From assembly GCF_016820445.1 (NCBI RefSeq), contig NZ_JADHDT010000002.1:1-64000 (forward strand): 64,000 bases of DNA. Direction: 5' to 3'. The translations under genes were made by a program, and so were the position numbers. The notes under the pieces were generated by a model. That model was not told the origin of the DNA. It ran no database searches and saw nothing but the letters and a program-made list of their open reading frames with translations. Source of the stretch: Sphingomonas beigongshangi. GTDB taxonomy: Bacteria; Pseudomonadota; Alphaproteobacteria; Sphingomonadales; Sphingomonadaceae. Of the stretch, positions 9,127-19,046 are shown one piece after another; the first letter of the stretch is position 1; each line of letters begins with the position of its first letter.

Positions 9127-10239
9127 TCAGCCGCGCGCCACGCGCTTGCCGCGCTGTTTCGCTGCGAGCTCGGCCTTCCAGCCCCGCGCGCGCCACCACA
9201 TGATGACGCCGGTCACCGCCAGCGCCGCCGGCAGCAGGCCGCCAAGGAAAATGATCGTCTGCCACACCGGCCCCATGCCGGTACCGTCGTGGATGCGGCG
9301 CATCGTCCGCGCGAGGCCGGCCTGCGCCCGTGCCGGTGTGGCGACGGCGACGCCGCTGTCGTCCGCCACCTTGACGCTGACACCGCCGGCGTAGCCGAGC
9401 GTCCAGTCGGCGCTCTTCTCCGTGGGCCAGGCGATCGACGCCAGGTCGCCCCGCGCCGCCCCCGCCGCGTCGGCGACCGCCGCCTCCGGCGTCAGCGCGG
9501 CGCGCGCGACGGGTGGCGCCCGCATCGCGGCGCGCGGATCGGGGCCGCGCGGCCGCGCTTCGCCGCTCAGCGCGCCGAAGAAGGCGGGAAAGCTGATCCA
9601 CGCGCCGGTCAGCGACAGCACGAACAGCGGCAGCGCGACCCAGAACCCGAACAGATAGTGCAGGTTGGTGTCGGTGTTGCGATGCCGGCGCCAGCGCAGC
9701 CCCCGCACCCACTTGCCCACCGTCGGCCACCACAGCCACAGGCCGGTGAAGCTCGACACCATCATGGCGACGCCGATCCAGCCGACCACCTGGCGCCCGA
9801 CCCCGGGCAATTGCAGGCTGCCGTGCAGCACGTGCAGGAAGCGGACGAGTCCCGCGTTGCGCGGCGACACCTCCAGCACGCGCGCCGTCGGGGGATCGAG
9901 ATAGACCACGGTGCGGGCCGGCGGCCCCCCACGCGACGCCCCCGCCGCGGCAGGCGCCGCCGCGACGACCACGGGGCCTCGGCCGTCCGGCAGACTCAGC
10001 TGCGCGATGCGGTCGCCCGGCTTGAGCACGCGCGCCGCCGCCGAGACATAGGCCGACGGGGTCAGCAACGTGTCGCCGGTCACCGCATAGCGCGCCGGAT
10101 TGGCGATCCGGTCGAGCGGCTCGTCCCACACCAGCGCGGCGCCGGACAGGGACAAAGGCACGATCAGGATCGCCAGGACGAGGCCGATCCATTTGTGGAC
10201 CTGGAACCAGGTACGGCGCCACGCCAGTCTGTTCATCAT
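9127..10239 (-). CDS. PepSY-associated transmembrane protein, probable siderophore-iron reductase
   Basis: This 370-residue inner-membrane protein has the PepSY-TM plan: an N-terminal helix starting WFQVHKWIGLVLAIL, a periplasmic part, a central pair of helices (FLHVLHGSLQL, then WIGVAMMVSSFTGLWLWW), a second periplasmic region and a C-terminal helix near GGLLPAALAVTGVIMWW. Conserved His residues in the helices can bind heme in this family. Some members (FoxB, PiuB types) help release iron from siderophores at the inner membrane. I place the start at the ATG at 10239, preceded by GGCGGAG; the frame is open further upstream but would overlap the previous gene. It is the last gene of the receptor, hydroxylase, PepSY operon, which supports an iron role. 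Confidence 0.85.
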   Translation of the reverse strand: MMNRLAWRRTWFQVHKWIGLVLAILIVPLSLSGAALVWDEPLDRIANPARYAVTGDTLLTPSAYVSAAARVLKPGDRIAQLSLPDGRGPVVVAAAPAAAGASRGGPPARTVVYLDPPTARVLEVSPRNAGLVRFLHVLHGSLQLPGVGRQVVGWIGVAMMVSSFTGLWLWWPTVGKWVRGLRWRRHRNTDTNLHYLFGFWVALPLFVLSLTGAWISFPAFFGALSGEARPRGPDPRAAMRAPPVARAALTPEAAVADAAGAARGDLASIAWPTEKSADWTLGYAGGVSVKVADDSGVAVATPARAQAGLARTMRRIHDGTGMGPVWQTIIFLGGLLPAALAVTGVIMWWRARGWKAELAAKQRGKRVARG

Positions 10240-10294
10240 CGTCTCCGCCCGGACACCTTCCGGGTCGCATGGGCGGTATTGCCCGTCAATCGCA

Positions 10295-10978
10295 TCAGCT
10301 GTCCGCCCAGCGGCGGAGCAGATTGTGGTAGACACCGGTCAGTCGCAGCACCGCCGGCGCGTCCCGCCCCATGGTCGTCGCGGCGGCCTGCACGCCCTGG
10401 TCCAGCTCGAACAGCAATCGCCGTGCGCCATCGTCGCGGACCATGGATTCGATCCAGAAGAAGGAGGCGACGCGTGCGCCCCGCGTCACCGGCGTGACGC
10501 GGTGCAGACTCGACGCAGGATAAAGCACCATATGGCCCGCGGGCAGCTTGACCGACTGTGGCCCGAACTGGTCCTCGATCACCAGTTCGCCGCCGTCATA
10601 GGCGTCCGGATCCTCGAGGAAGAGCGTCGCCGAGAGATCGGATCGGATGCGGAAATCGGTGCCGCGCTTCATCCGGATCGCATTGTCGACGTGGAGGCCG
10701 AAGTCCTGACCGCCCGCATAGCGGTTGAACAGCGGCGGAAAGACCTTGCGCGGCAGCGCCGCGGCGACGAACAGCGGCGACCGGCCGAGCGCGTCGAGCA
10801 CCATCGCGCCGGCCTGGCGCGCGGCGGCGCCGTCTTCCGGCAATTGCGCGTTGCGCTTGGCGAGCGCCGCCTGCGGGCCCGAGGTCGCGTTGCCGTCGAT
10901 CCAGTCGGCGGTGTCGATCACGGCGCGCAGGGCCACGATCTCGTCACGGGTCAGCACGTCGGGGATGGCGATCAGCAT
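10295..10978 (-). CDS. piuC: Fe(II)/2-oxoglutarate-dependent PKHD-type hydroxylase (PiuC/YbiX family)
   Basis: The 227-residue protein is a 2-oxoglutarate and Fe(II)-dependent dioxygenase. The metal triad is visible as the His and Asp of FGLHVDNAI (about residues 96-98) and the distal His of [12 protein letters not shown] (about 160), with the Arg of [15 protein letters not shown] placed to bind 2-oxoglutarate. Length and order match PiuC/YbiX, a protein of unknown substrate that accompanies catecholate-siderophore receptors (Fiu/PiuA). It lies 68 bp downstream of such a receptor on the same strand, with a strong hairpin in the gap. A GGAG-type ribosome site precedes the ATG. Expression is likely iron-controlled from the boxes upstream of the receptor. 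Confidence 0.9.
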   Translation of the reverse strand: MLIAIPDVLTRDEIVALRAVIDTADWIDGNATSGPQAALAKRNAQLPEDGAAARQAGAMVLDALGRSPLFVAAALPRKVFPPLFNRYAGGQDFGLHVDNAIRMKRGTDFRIRSDLSATLFLEDPDAYDGGELVIEDQFGPQSVKLPAGHMVLYPASSLHRVTPVTRGARVASFFWIESMVRDDGARRLLFELDQGVQAAATTMGRDAPAVLRLTGVYHNLLRRWADS

Positions 10979-10994
10979 GGGTCCCTCGGTCTCC

Positions 10995-11030
10995 TGCCCG
11001 CGCCCTTCCGAGAAATCGAAGGCGCGGGCA
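10995..11030 (-). other. Strong hairpin between receptor and hydroxylase genes
   Basis: TGCCCGCGCCCTTC and GAAGGCGCGGGCA pair over 13 bp with a single bulge around a short AT-containing loop. It lies in the receptor-piuC gap and leaves the piuC ribosome site free. With no U tract it is more likely an mRNA-stability or partial-attenuation element than a full terminator, which would let the receptor be made in excess over the enzyme. Confidence 0.5.
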
Positions 11031-11045
11031 AGAGTTCGCTTGAGA

Positions 11046-13463
11046 TCAGAAACTGTAGAACAGGCTGAGCACCGCCTGCCGCCGGTCGCCCGGCATCGCC
11101 CAGCCGCCCGTTACCACACCATTTGCGTTCAAATTGTTGCGCACATTGGTTAAATACTTTTCGTCGGTAAGATTCTGGATGTTGAGCTGCGCGGTGAGGC
11201 CGCCACCGAACGTATAGGCCAGATAGGCGCGGTGGATCAGATAGTCGGGCGCGCGCAGCACGCTGCCGTTTGCCAGGACGGGCGCATAGGTGGTGAAAGA
11301 GCCCTGATAGGTCAGCCCGTAACCGACCTCGAGCCCGAACGGCAGTTTGTAGGTGGTGAACAGGCTGCCCGCGTGTTTCGGTGTCTGGATCAGCGGCGCG
11401 CCCGCCTGCGGATCGGGCACCGCCGCGCTGTTGCCGCATCCTGCCGTGCCGGGTCGTGCCAGGCACAGGTCGGACACCGACTGCAGCACCTTGCCGTCGA
11501 GATAGGTGTAATTGGCGAAGATCGTCCAGTCCCGCGTGATGTTGCCCGATACGCCGAGCGCCACGCCGTCGACGCGGCTGCGTCCGTCGAGCACCTGCAA
11601 CGTGGGCAGGGCCGGGTCATTGGACGGCACGCGATAATTGGTCCGCTCGTTGCGGAACAGCGCCGCGGTCAGCTCCAGCCGACGGTGCAACAGGCCCGCC
11701 TTCACGCCGACCTCGTAATTGCGCGCCGTCTCCGGCGCGACGGCACAGCTGTCGGTGACGATGGCGTTCGACACGCTGACGCAGCCCAGCCGCACCGTCG
11801 CCGAGGACGGCGTCTTCGCGATCCCATAGCCCGCATACAGGCTGACGTCCTTCACCGGGTGGAACACCGCGCCCGCACGCCACGAGAACAGCCGTTCGCG
11901 ATTGACCTGCGGCGCCAGCTGCGCGGGCAGCGGCTGCGTCACGCCGGGGGCGGCATTGGGGATCGGCAGGCTGCGGAATTCCGCCTTCTGATATTCCCAG
12001 CGCACGCCGCCGTTGATCTCGAAATAGCGGCCGAGCTCCAGCGTGTCGAAGGCGTAGACGGCGACATTCTGTGTGGTCGATCGCGACTGCGCCGTGGTGA
12101 CGTAGTTGGTGCCGCCCCGCCACATGCTGTCGGGGGCCGCGATCGACAGCAATGGCAGCGACGCGAGCGCCGACCCGTCTGGGTTGCGCAGCAGCGACCC
12201 CGTGGTGATGCGATAATCCTCGACCATCGCGATCGCGCCGATGTCGGCGACGTTGCGGATGCCGCCGCGCGTGCCATGGTCCAGCCGGATGTCGACCTGG
12301 TCGGCGAACAGCTGGTTCTCCTGGTCGCGGACCAGACCGCGCGGGCCGGAGGGCAGCCACTGGCCGGCGGGGATGGTCAGCGGCCTTCCGGCCACGGTCG
12401 TCGTGCAGGCGAGGCCGGTCGTGCTCGTCGGGCCGGTCGTGATCGGCTGCAACCCGGTGCCCGCGAGGCAGAACGTGCCCTGCGGCGCGCTGGTAACGCT
12501 GTACTGCCCGACGCGCTGCCACCGCGTCAGGTTGCGCACCGACACATGGTCGTCGACGTGGTGGCGCAGTGTCGCGGTGAACCGGTCGACGGTGATCCGC
12601 TGCGTGTCGAGGTTGCTGTAGCCGTAATAGCCCCTGCGGGTCGTCCCCGGCACGAGGCCGTCGACGATCGCATTGTGGACATAGGGCACGCCATACAGGG
12701 GCGTGTTGCGGTCCTCCTGGTGGACATAGGCCAAAGTCAGGCTGGTCGGGCCGCCGATGCCGATCGTCACCGCGGGCGCGACGCCCCAGCGCTCGTACTT
12801 CTCGACATCGCGGCCGGGCACGTCGTTGTGGTGGTAGACCGCGTTGAGTCGCGCCGCGATCCCGTCGCGGATGCGCAGGTTCGAATCGAGCGCGGCGCGA
12901 TAGTAATTGTCGGTGCCGACCGCGGCCTGTGCGATCGTCAAATCCTCCGGACGCGGCTCCTTGCTGACCAGGTTGATCGTGCCGCCGACGCTGCCCGACC
13001 CGTTGAACACGGAATTGGCGCCGTTGTAGACCTCGATCTGCTGCAGGTTGAACGGATCGGTACGGCTGTATTGCGCGCTGTCGCGGATGCCGTCGACCGT
13101 GATGTCGGTGTTCGCCGAATAGCCGCGCAGATTGATGCTGTCGCCATAGCCGCCGCCCCCCTCGCCCGCGCCGAAGGTGATGCCGGGGATCGTCTGCAGC
13201 GCATCTCGAAGCGTCTGCAGGTTCTGCTTGCGCAGCACCTGGTCAGAGATGACGGTGATCGTCTGCGGCGTATCCAGGATCGACGCCGTCGCCTTCGGAC
13301 TTTCGACGCTGTTTGGTGCCTTTTCCGCCGTGCCGGTGACGACGATGTCGTCGCGGTCGATGCGGCGTCGCCCGTCCTGATCCTTGTCCGCCGCGCTGGC
13401 CGGCGCCGAGGCGATGAAGCCGACGCAGGACAGGGCCAGGAACGAAGCAGTGAAGCGCGACAT
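11046..13463 (-). CDS. TonB-dependent siderophore receptor (Fiu/PiuA-like)
   Basis: This 805-residue outer-membrane receptor has a signal peptide (residues about 1-26, cleaved after ASA). A plug domain follows, with [10 protein letters not shown], then [18 protein letters not shown] and [14 protein letters not shown], the typical opening of siderophore receptors, and [19 protein letters not shown]. The 22-strand barrel ends in VLSLFYSF with the terminal aromatic residue. It would import ferric catecholate or hydroxamate siderophores using TonB energy; the exact ligand cannot be read from sequence. The ATG at 13463 has GGGGGAT five bases upstream, better than a TTG at 13475. It is the first gene of an operon with piuC and the PepSY protein and lies behind two Fur-box-like palindromes. 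Confidence 0.93.
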   Translation of the reverse strand: MSRFTASFLALSCVGFIASAPASAADKDQDGRRRIDRDDIVVTGTAEKAPNSVESPKATASILDTPQTITVISDQVLRKQNLQTLRDALQTIPGITFGAGEGGGGYGDSINLRGYSANTDITVDGIRDSAQYSRTDPFNLQQIEVYNGANSVFNGSGSVGGTINLVSKEPRPEDLTIAQAAVGTDNYYRAALDSNLRIRDGIAARLNAVYHHNDVPGRDVEKYERWGVAPAVTIGIGGPTSLTLAYVHQEDRNTPLYGVPYVHNAIVDGLVPGTTRRGYYGYSNLDTQRITVDRFTATLRHHVDDHVSVRNLTRWQRVGQYSVTSAPQGTFCLAGTGLQPITTGPTSTTGLACTTTVAGRPLTIPAGQWLPSGPRGLVRDQENQLFADQVDIRLDHGTRGGIRNVADIGAIAMVEDYRITTGSLLRNPDGSALASLPLLSIAAPDSMWRGGTNYVTTAQSRSTTQNVAVYAFDTLELGRYFEINGGVRWEYQKAEFRSLPIPNAAPGVTQPLPAQLAPQVNRERLFSWRAGAVFHPVKDVSLYAGYGIAKTPSSATVRLGCVSVSNAIVTDSCAVAPETARNYEVGVKAGLLHRRLELTAALFRNERTNYRVPSNDPALPTLQVLDGRSRVDGVALGVSGNITRDWTIFANYTYLDGKVLQSVSDLCLARPGTAGCGNSAAVPDPQAGAPLIQTPKHAGSLFTTYKLPFGLEVGYGLTYQGSFTTYAPVLANGSVLRAPDYLIHRAYLAYTFGGGLTAQLNIQNLTDEKYLTNVRNNLNANGVVTGGWAMPGDRRQAVLSLFYSF

Positions 13464-13500
13464 GAAATCCCCCAATCGCAGTGATCGAGCGCGCTGCTAT

Positions 13501-13543
13501 TGCGACGAATTCGCAGAGTCAATGCTATTGCGATTTATTCTCA
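13501..13543 (-). promoter_or_regulatory. Two tandem Fur-box-like palindromes upstream of the siderophore receptor
   Basis: Two 15-mers of the 7-1-7 Fur type are present: TGCGACGAATTCGCA (13501-13515) and TGCGATTTATTCTCA (13529-13543). Against TGAGAATnATTCTCA I count about 10 and 12 matches of 14. Each is preceded by the same TGCTAT, so the unit is repeated with a 28-bp period. They lie 38-80 bp upstream of the receptor ATG, where an iron repressor would act. Identification as Fur sites is inference. Confidence 0.6.
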
Positions 13544-13798
13544 CATTTTCGAGTTGCTTTCGTTCGCGAACAGCCAGCTGCGCAGGGCGCTCGCCAGGTT
13601 CGCCGGCGCGCGATCGGCGATGCGCAGGACGTCGATCTCCGCGACGAGCGCGCTCAGCGGCAGCGCGCGGCTGGCCGCCGCCCGCTCGAGCGCGCGCCAG
13701 AAGATGGGCTCCAGGCTGATCGAGGTCTGGTGGCCTGCGATCGTGATCGACCGTTTGACCGGGCCCTGAAAGCCGCCGGGCGGGGGTGAAAGAGACAT
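13541..13798 (-). CDS. Ribbon-helix-helix domain protein
   Basis: This 85-residue protein carries the small alphaproteobacterial RHH_4-type domain: VKRSITIAGHQTSISLEPIF, then WRALERAAASRALPLSALVAEID. The beta strand plus two helices form the dimeric DNA-binding fold of MetJ/Arc-type regulators; targets are unknown. The start is taken at the ATG at 13798 because the conserved domain begins soon after it; the longer open frame has no family features. Its 3' end overlaps the second Fur-like box by a few bases. It is divergent from the AI-2E permease gene across 147 bp. Confidence 0.8.
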   Translation of the reverse strand: MSLSPPPGGFQGPVKRSITIAGHQTSISLEPIFWRALERAAASRALPLSALVAEIDVLRIADRAPANLASALRSWLFANESNSKM

Positions 13799-13945
13799 GG
13801 GCACCGTGTAGCGACTATGGCCGGCATCGCCCATGCCCGGCGCACGATCCGTCCACGCCGGCCCCCGACGGGAGCGATCACCGCAGCCATGCGTTACACT
13901 GCCGCAACGAATGCGGGCGCGGTCGACGCGCGAAAGGGACCATAC

Positions 13946-15028
13946 GTGACGATCGAACGCCGGCACGTCGAAAACGGCGGCCTCATCCTGTTCCTGATGC
14001 TGATCACCGCCGGCCTGATCCTGATCGTGTCGGGATTTGCGGGCGCATTGCTATGGGCGGCGCTCGCGGCCCTGCTGTTCCAGCCCTTGTTCCAGCGGCT
14101 GCTGCGGCGCTGGCCGACACGCCGCAACATCGCCGCGACGGTAACGCTGCTGATCATCACCGTCGCGGTCGTCATCCCCGCGCTGGTTCTCGCCAGCCTC
14201 GTCGTCGAACAGGCGGCGGGGGTCTATACGCAGATGCGCAGCGGCCAGATCAATTTCGCCGCCTATTTTCAGCAGGTCCACGACGCCTTGCCGATACGGC
14301 TGCGCGATGCCCTCGATCACGCGGGCTATGGCAGCCTCGAACGCGCGCAGGCCCGCCTGTCGCAGGCGATCGGCAGCAGCGCGAGCCAGCTCGCGCGTCG
14401 CGCCTTCTCGCTCGGCGCCAATGCGGCGGCGTTCCTGCTCGCCTTCGGCGTCGGCCTCTACGTCACCTTCTTCCTGCTCCGCGACGGCGAGCATATCGGC
14501 CCCGCGGTGGTGCGCGCGCTGCCGCTGGAGCCATCCGTCGCCCGGCGCGTCGCCGACAAGTTCGTCGCGGTGACCCGCGCCACGATCAAGGGGTCGGGCG
14601 TCGTCGCGCTGGTGCAGGGCGCGCTGGGCGCGATCACCTTCTGGATCGTCGGCCTGCCCGCGGCGCTGCTGTGGGGCGTGCTGATGGCGATCGCCGCGCT
14701 GCTGCCCGCGGTCGGGCCGGCAATCATCTGGGGACCGGTGGCGGTCTACCTGCTCGCCACCGGCGCGATCTGGCAGGCGGTGGTCGTGGTGCTGTCGGGC
14801 GTGCTGGTCATCGGGCTCGCCGACAATATCCTCAGGCCGATCCTGGTCGGGCGCGATACCGGGCTGCCGGACTGGCTGGTGCTCGTGACGACGCTAGGCG
14901 GGATCGACGCGCTGGGGCTGAGCGGCATCGTCATCGGCCCGCTGGTCGGCGCGTTGTTCCTCACCGGCTGGGCTGTGCTCACCGAACAGCGGCTCGGCGA
15001 ACCCGCGGGCGCCGAGGAGGCGCAATAG
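13946..15028 (+). CDS. AI-2E family transporter (TqsA/PerM-like permease)
   Basis: The 360-residue polytopic inner-membrane protein has about eight hydrophobic helices. Two open the protein (LILFLMLITAGLILIVSGFA and ALLWAALAALLFQPLFQRLL), a soluble helical segment follows at about residues 85-170, and the C-terminal block contains the family signature around LPAVGPAIIWGPVAVYLLATG and GLADNILRPILVGRDTGLPD. Members export diverse small molecules or ions; despite the name, few transport autoinducer-2. The GTG at 13946 has AAAGGGA seven bases upstream and gives a normal N-terminus (VTIERRHVENGGL). An earlier ATG in the frame adds a low-complexity Arg-rich stretch and is less likely. Substrate unknown. 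Confidence 0.88.
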   Translation: MTIERRHVENGGLILFLMLITAGLILIVSGFAGALLWAALAALLFQPLFQRLLRRWPTRRNIAATVTLLIITVAVVIPALVLASLVVEQAAGVYTQMRSGQINFAAYFQQVHDALPIRLRDALDHAGYGSLERAQARLSQAIGSSASQLARRAFSLGANAAAFLLAFGVGLYVTFFLLRDGEHIGPAVVRALPLEPSVARRVADKFVAVTRATIKGSGVVALVQGALGAITFWIVGLPAALLWGVLMAIAALLPAVGPAIIWGPVAVYLLATGAIWQAVVVVLSGVLVIGLADNILRPILVGRDTGLPDWLVLVTTLGGIDALGLSGIVIGPLVGALFLTGWAVLTEQRLGEPAGAEEAQ

Positions 15029-15130
15029 CATGGCACGTTCCCGCCAAGGCGTTCTGATCAAAGCATTTGCCAAGTCGCGCGCAGTCGGCGCAAGCATGGC
15101 CGCACAGGGCTGGCGGAACGGGGGTAGCAG

Positions 15131-15937
15131 GTGACGAAGGCGTTCGGTCTGACCTTGGCGGCGGCAATGCTGGCGGCCGCGACGCCCGCCTTCGCGCAGG
15201 ACGATCCGCGTTTCTGCCCGACGCGGCCGAGCCTCGGCGGTTCGAGCTGCACGACCGAGCCGGGGCGCGTCCATATCGAGGTCTCGACACTGGACTGGCA
15301 GCGCGACGACCAGCCCGACCAGCGCGAGGACCGTATCGTGACCGCCGACCTGCTGGCGCGGCTTGGCGTCGGCAAGGATACGGAGCTTCAGCTCGAATGG
15401 GTCGGCTATGGGCGCGATCGGACGCGCGACAAGGCGGCCGGGACGGTCGACACCGTCACCGGCACGGGCGACCTGACCTTCGCGGTCCGCGAGCATCTGG
15501 CGGGGAAGAAGGGAAAGCCCTTTTCCGCCGGCGTCCAGCTGTACGTCACCGCGCCCACCGGCCGTTATCCGATCGGCGCGGGGACCTGGTCGACGGGGGT
15601 GATCATCCCGCTCCAGTACGACCTGACGGAAAAGGTCGCGGTCGCGGTGACCGGCGAGGCGGACGCCGCCGCCAACCAGTCGGGCGACGGCCGCCATCTC
15701 GCGTACAGCGAGATCACCGGCCTGCGCTACAAGTTCACGGAAAGCGTCACCGCCACGGCGGAACTCGCCCTCGAACGCGACGACGACCCCGCGGGTCACG
15801 AAACGATGGCCTCGGCCGCGCTATCGGCGGCGTGGCGCCCGACCAAGGTGCTGCAGCTCGACGTCCTCGCCGTGGCCGGCCTCAACCGCGCCGCGCCGGA
15901 CGTGCGCCTCGTCACCGGCGGCGCAATCCTGTTCTAG
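15131..15937 (+). CDS. Outer-membrane beta-barrel protein (phenol MetA-degradation family transporter-like)
   Basis: The 268-residue protein has a signal peptide (VTKAFGLTLAAAMLAAATPAFAQ) and then alternating short beta strands: VHIEVSTLDWQRD, DTELQLEWVGYG, FSAGVQLYVTAPTGRYP, and a final VRLVTGGAILF ending in an aromatic residue. This fits the small barrel family often named transporter or MetA-pathway phenol degradation protein, thought to be outer-membrane channels. There is no direct evidence of substrate. The start codon is GTG. It is 102 bp downstream of the AI-2E permease on the same strand and could be cotranscribed. The gap 15938-16116 to the convergent gene holds nothing I can name. 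Confidence 0.72.
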   Translation: MTKAFGLTLAAAMLAAATPAFAQDDPRFCPTRPSLGGSSCTTEPGRVHIEVSTLDWQRDDQPDQREDRIVTADLLARLGVGKDTELQLEWVGYGRDRTRDKAAGTVDTVTGTGDLTFAVREHLAGKKGKPFSAGVQLYVTAPTGRYPIGAGTWSTGVIIPLQYDLTEKVAVAVTGEADAAANQSGDGRHLAYSEITGLRYKFTESVTATAELALERDDDPAGHETMASAALSAAWRPTKVLQLDVLAVAGLNRAAPDVRLVTGGAILF

Positions 15938-16116
15938 GACATAGACATCAGGCGCGGACCCAAATCCGCCTTGAGGCAAGCTGACTCACAGCGAGGAAAT
16001 CAGTGAGACCACCGATACGCGGCGCGCTCCGCGGCGTGTCGGGCCAGAGCAGCTCGAACCCGGGGCCAGTCGAAGTCGATCGGATCATTTCGGCCCATGC
16101 CGATGGGAGGGACATG

Positions 16117-16419
16117 CTAGGGCGATCCGCCGCCCCAGACGGGCGGGAGGTCTAGATCGGCCTCATCGCACCAAGTAAGCAGCCCAGCCTTGTAGGCGTC
16201 GCTCTCGACTAGTCTGGTGTGCACGGACCGCATCGCGAGCATCAGCGCCTGAACGCCGTCCAGCCCGCAAGCGTAGCTCCATACTTCCCGTTCCGGCCAA
16301 CGGACCGAATATCGGCATTGGAACTCCCCGCCGGGAGCCTTGAAAGGCGCGTAGAAGCGAACGGCCAGCCTGCCGCCATCCAGCTCAAACACGCGCTCCA
16401 GAAAAGCCGTTTCGTCCAT
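16117..16419 (-). CDS. Small conserved-looking hypothetical protein
   Basis: This 100-residue soluble protein begins MDETAFLERVFELDGGRLAV and continues with VRFYAPFKAPGGEFQCRYSV and a hydrophobic helix GLDGVQALMLAMRSVHTRL, ending in an acidic, Trp- and Pro-containing tail. There is no signal peptide or membrane segment. The mixed strand-then-helix pattern suggests a small alpha/beta fold. I do not recognise a function. The ATG at 16419 has AGAGG at a good distance; an upstream extension of the frame lacks one. It lies 118 bp downstream of cobT on the same strand. Confidence 0.6.
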   Translation of the reverse strand: MDETAFLERVFELDGGRLAVRFYAPFKAPGGEFQCRYSVRWPEREVWSYACGLDGVQALMLAMRSVHTRLVESDAYKAGLLTWCDEADLDLPPVWGGGSP

Positions 16420-16537
16420 ATGCGCCTCTATCGAGCAGGGTCTGACACGCCCTTCGCGCGGCGACAATCGTTACGGGTCCAGGACACCAGAGTGCGACGA
16501 CGAAGTCCCAGCGACGGTTGCGCCCCCGCCCTTCCCC

Positions 16538-18364
16538 TCAATCCGTATCGAACAGCGCGGCAAGCTGTTCGATGATCGTGCCGCCCAGCTGCTCCGCGTC
16601 CATGATCGTCACCGCGCGCGCATAATAGCGCGTCACGTCGTGGCCGATGCCGATCGCGATCAGTTCGACCGGGCTCTTCGTCTCGATCCAGCCGATCACT
16701 TGGCGCAGGTGGCGTTCCAGATAGCTGCCCGAATTGACCGAGAGCGTCGAATCGTCGACCGGCGCGCCGTCGCTGATCACCATCAGGATGCGGCGTTCCT
16801 CCGGCCGCGCGATCAGCCGCGCATGCGCCCAGAGCAGCGCCTCGCCGTCGATATTCTCCTTGAGCAGGCCCTCGCGCATCATCAGGCCGAGGTTGGCGCG
16901 CGCCCGACGCCACGGCTCGTCCGCCTGCTTGTAGACGATGTGGCGCAGGTCGTTGAGCCGCCCCGGCTGCGGCGGCCGCCCCGCGGCGAGCCACGTCTCG
17001 CGTGCCTGGCCGCCCTTCCACGCGCGCGTCGTGAAGCCAAGGATCTCGGTCTTCACGCCGCACCGCTCCAGCGTGCGAGCGAGGATGTCGGCGCTGATCG
17101 CCGCGATGCCGATCGGCCGGCCGCGCATCGACCCCGAATTGTCGATCAGCAGCGTTACCACCGTGTCGCGGAAATCGGTGTCGCGCTCGATCTTGTAGCT
17201 CAACGACTGCGTGGGAGTGACGACGACGCGCGCCAGCCGCGCCGCGTCCAGCAACCCTTCCTCCTGGTCGAAATCCCAGGAGCGCGACTGCTGCGCCATC
17301 AGCCGGCGCTGCAAACGGTTGGCGAGCTTCGAGACCGCCGACTGCAGATGCGCCAGCTGCTGGTCGAGATAGCCGCGTAAACGAGCCAGCTCCTCCGCGT
17401 CGCACAGGTCGCCCGCAGCAATCACCTCGTCGAACTGCGTCGTCCAGGCCTTGTAGTCGAATTGCGGCGCGAAGTCGTTGGACGGACGATTGGACCGCGA
17501 CGGCTGTGCACCGTCGTCGCCCTCGTCGCCGGGTTCGCCGTCGAGGTCGGCGGGGCTGTCCTCGCCAAACTCCTCGCCGTCGCCCTCGTCGCTGTCCGCC
17601 TCGCGCTGTTCGCCGCGCGCCTCGACCTCGCCCTCGCCCTGGCCGGACTGTTCGTCCTCGCCCTCGTCCCCCTGCTCGTCCTGGTCGTTCTCGGTGCCTT
17701 CGTCCTCGTTCCCGCCCTCGTCGGCCTCGTCGGGCGTCACCTCGCCCTCGACCAGCTCGAGATCCTCGAGCATCTTCATCGCCAGGCCCTGAAAGGCGCG
17801 CTGGTCGTCGAGCGCGAGCGCCATCGCGCTGAGATCGGTGCGCTCGGCGATCCAGTCGCGGACCAGAGCGAGCCCCGGCTCCGCGGCGTCGGGCGCCGCC
17901 CGCCCGGTCAGCGCCTCGCGCACTAGCAGGCCGAGCGCGGTCGACAGCGGAACCTCGTCGCGATTCCGTGCGCGCGCGATCGGATCGCTGCGCAAACGGA
18001 CGTCGAGCGCGTGGCCCAGATTGTCGGCGATGCCGGCATAGCCGCGGCTGCCCAGAGCCTCTATCCGCGCCGTCTCGACCGCGTCGAACACCGAGCGCGC
18101 GACCGCCTCGCTCGGCGCGCCGCGCTGGTGCAGGGCCAGGTCATGATGCCTGAGGCGCAGCGCGAAGCCGTCGGCGAAGCCGCGCGCCTCCGCCACCTGC
18201 TCGGGCGGCAGCGCGCGCGCCGGCATCGGCACCTTGATGTGCTTGCCCGACTGCGCCGGCGCGTCGGCGGTGAAGGCGAGGTCGACCTCCGGCTCCTCCG
18301 CGATCGCGCGCGCGGTGCCGGTAAGCACCGCCTTGAACCGGTCGAGAGGGGTTTCGTTAGCCAT
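16538..18364 (-). CDS. cobT: Cobaltochelatase subunit CobT
   Basis: CobT is the large AAA-partner subunit of the aerobic ATP-dependent cobaltochelatase (CobN-CobS-CobT), which inserts cobalt into hydrogenobyrinate diamide in cobalamin synthesis. The 608-residue protein has an N-terminal CobT domain (about 1-200), a highly acidic Asp/Glu-rich linker (about 205-300) and a C-terminal VWA-like domain with a MIDAS motif DNSGSM in [20 protein letters not shown] (about 410). Its ATG overlaps the vapC stop codon as TAATG, so translation may be coupled to the toxin gene. cobS lies upstream on the same strand but separated by the toxin-antitoxin pair. CobN is not in the window. Confidence 0.93.
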   Translation of the reverse strand: MANETPLDRFKAVLTGTARAIAEEPEVDLAFTADAPAQSGKHIKVPMPARALPPEQVAEARGFADGFALRLRHHDLALHQRGAPSEAVARSVFDAVETARIEALGSRGYAGIADNLGHALDVRLRSDPIARARNRDEVPLSTALGLLVREALTGRAAPDAAEPGLALVRDWIAERTDLSAMALALDDQRAFQGLAMKMLEDLELVEGEVTPDEADEGGNEDEGTENDQDEQGDEGEDEQSGQGEGEVEARGEQREADSDEGDGEEFGEDSPADLDGEPGDEGDDGAQPSRSNRPSNDFAPQFDYKAWTTQFDEVIAAGDLCDAEELARLRGYLDQQLAHLQSAVSKLANRLQRRLMAQQSRSWDFDQEEGLLDAARLARVVVTPTQSLSYKIERDTDFRDTVVTLLIDNSGSMRGRPIGIAAISADILARTLERCGVKTEILGFTTRAWKGGQARETWLAAGRPPQPGRLNDLRHIVYKQADEPWRRARANLGLMMREGLLKENIDGEALLWAHARLIARPEERRILMVISDGAPVDDSTLSVNSGSYLERHLRQVIGWIETKSPVELIAIGIGHDVTRYYARAVTIMDAEQLGGTIIEQLAALFDTD

Positions 18365-18756
18365 TACCAGACAACCTTGCAGCCGAAGGCGGCGATTTCC
18401 GCGTCGCGCGTCACGACGGTCAGATCGTCGGTGAGCGCCTGTGCAGCGAGGATGCGATCGAAGGGATCGCGGTGCGATCCGGGCATCAGCCCGCCGCGAA
18501 CGGCATGTGCATGCATAACGGGAAGGTGAACAAACCCGTCGCGTCGGATCGCGGCGTCAAAATCCTCGATCCGGGCCGCCATGGCCGGCAATTGACCGAT
18601 GCGAACCTTGATCGCGATCTCCAACCCGCTGATCGCGCTGACGAACACCGGGTTAGCGGGATCCCCCAAGACATCGATCAACGTCGACGATAACCGGTCC
18701 GGGTCGTTCCACCACCAGATGAGTGTATGCGTGTCTAGGAGGTAACCGTCAGACAA
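18364..18756 (-). CDS. vapC: PIN-domain toxin (VapC-like)
   Basis: This 130-residue protein is a PIN-domain ribonuclease of type II toxin-antitoxin modules. Acidic residues of the active site are visible in [12 protein letters not shown] (Asp near residue 8), [12 protein letters not shown] (Glu near 46), [11 protein letters not shown] (Asp near 100) and VVTRDAEI (Asp near 118). The start overlaps the end of the antitoxin gene by 8 nt, and its TAA shares one base with the cobT ATG. This group of PIN toxins pairs with Phd/YefM-type antitoxins, as here. All catalytic acids seem intact, so the toxin is probably active. Confidence 0.9.
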   Translation of the reverse strand: MSDGYLLDTHTLIWWWNDPDRLSSTLIDVLGDPANPVFVSAISGLEIAIKVRIGQLPAMAARIEDFDAAIRRDGFVHLPVMHAHAVRGGLMPGSHRDPFDRILAAQALTDDLTVVTRDAEIAAFGCKVVW

Positions 18757-19030
18757 GATTGGAGAACTTTCCTTCCCACGCGTCCAGTTCTTCGTCCGGA
18801 AGCGGCGCGAACCATATGGCGTCGGGGATATCGCCCAACAGGCCCCGGAAGCGACCCGGTCGCCGGCGCGGCTGCGCCGCTACCGGCGCGATCGGCACGA
18901 GCTTCGCATAAGGAACGCCATCCTTGGCGACGACGATTTCCTCACCCGCATGCGCGCGGTGGACCAGCTTGGAAAATTGCGTCTTCGCCTCGTGGATGTT
19001 GAAGGTCTTCCGCGGATCGGCCTCTGCCAT
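18749..19030 (-). CDS. Phd/YefM-type antitoxin
   Basis: The 93-residue protein starts with a Phd/YefM DNA-binding domain: FNIHEAKTQFSKLVHRAHAG, then EEIVVAKDGVPYAKLVPI. The C-terminal tail (residues about 55-93, acidic and aromatic: FAPLPDEELDAWEGKF) is the part expected to bind and neutralise the toxin. GGAGGTGAACG before the ATG is a near-ideal ribosome site, stronger than that of the toxin, as is common for antitoxins. A perfect 10-bp-arm inverted repeat lies just upstream and may be the autoregulatory operator. Confidence 0.9.
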   Translation of the reverse strand: MAEADPRKTFNIHEAKTQFSKLVHRAHAGEEIVVAKDGVPYAKLVPIAPVAAQPRRRPGRFRGLLGDIPDAIWFAPLPDEELDAWEGKFSNLV

Positions 19031-19046
19031 CGTTCACCTCCGGAAA

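Noticed and set aside
11232..13484. 750-codon plus-strand open frame opposite the siderophore receptor
   Set aside because: Shadow of the receptor gene; no recognisable motif.
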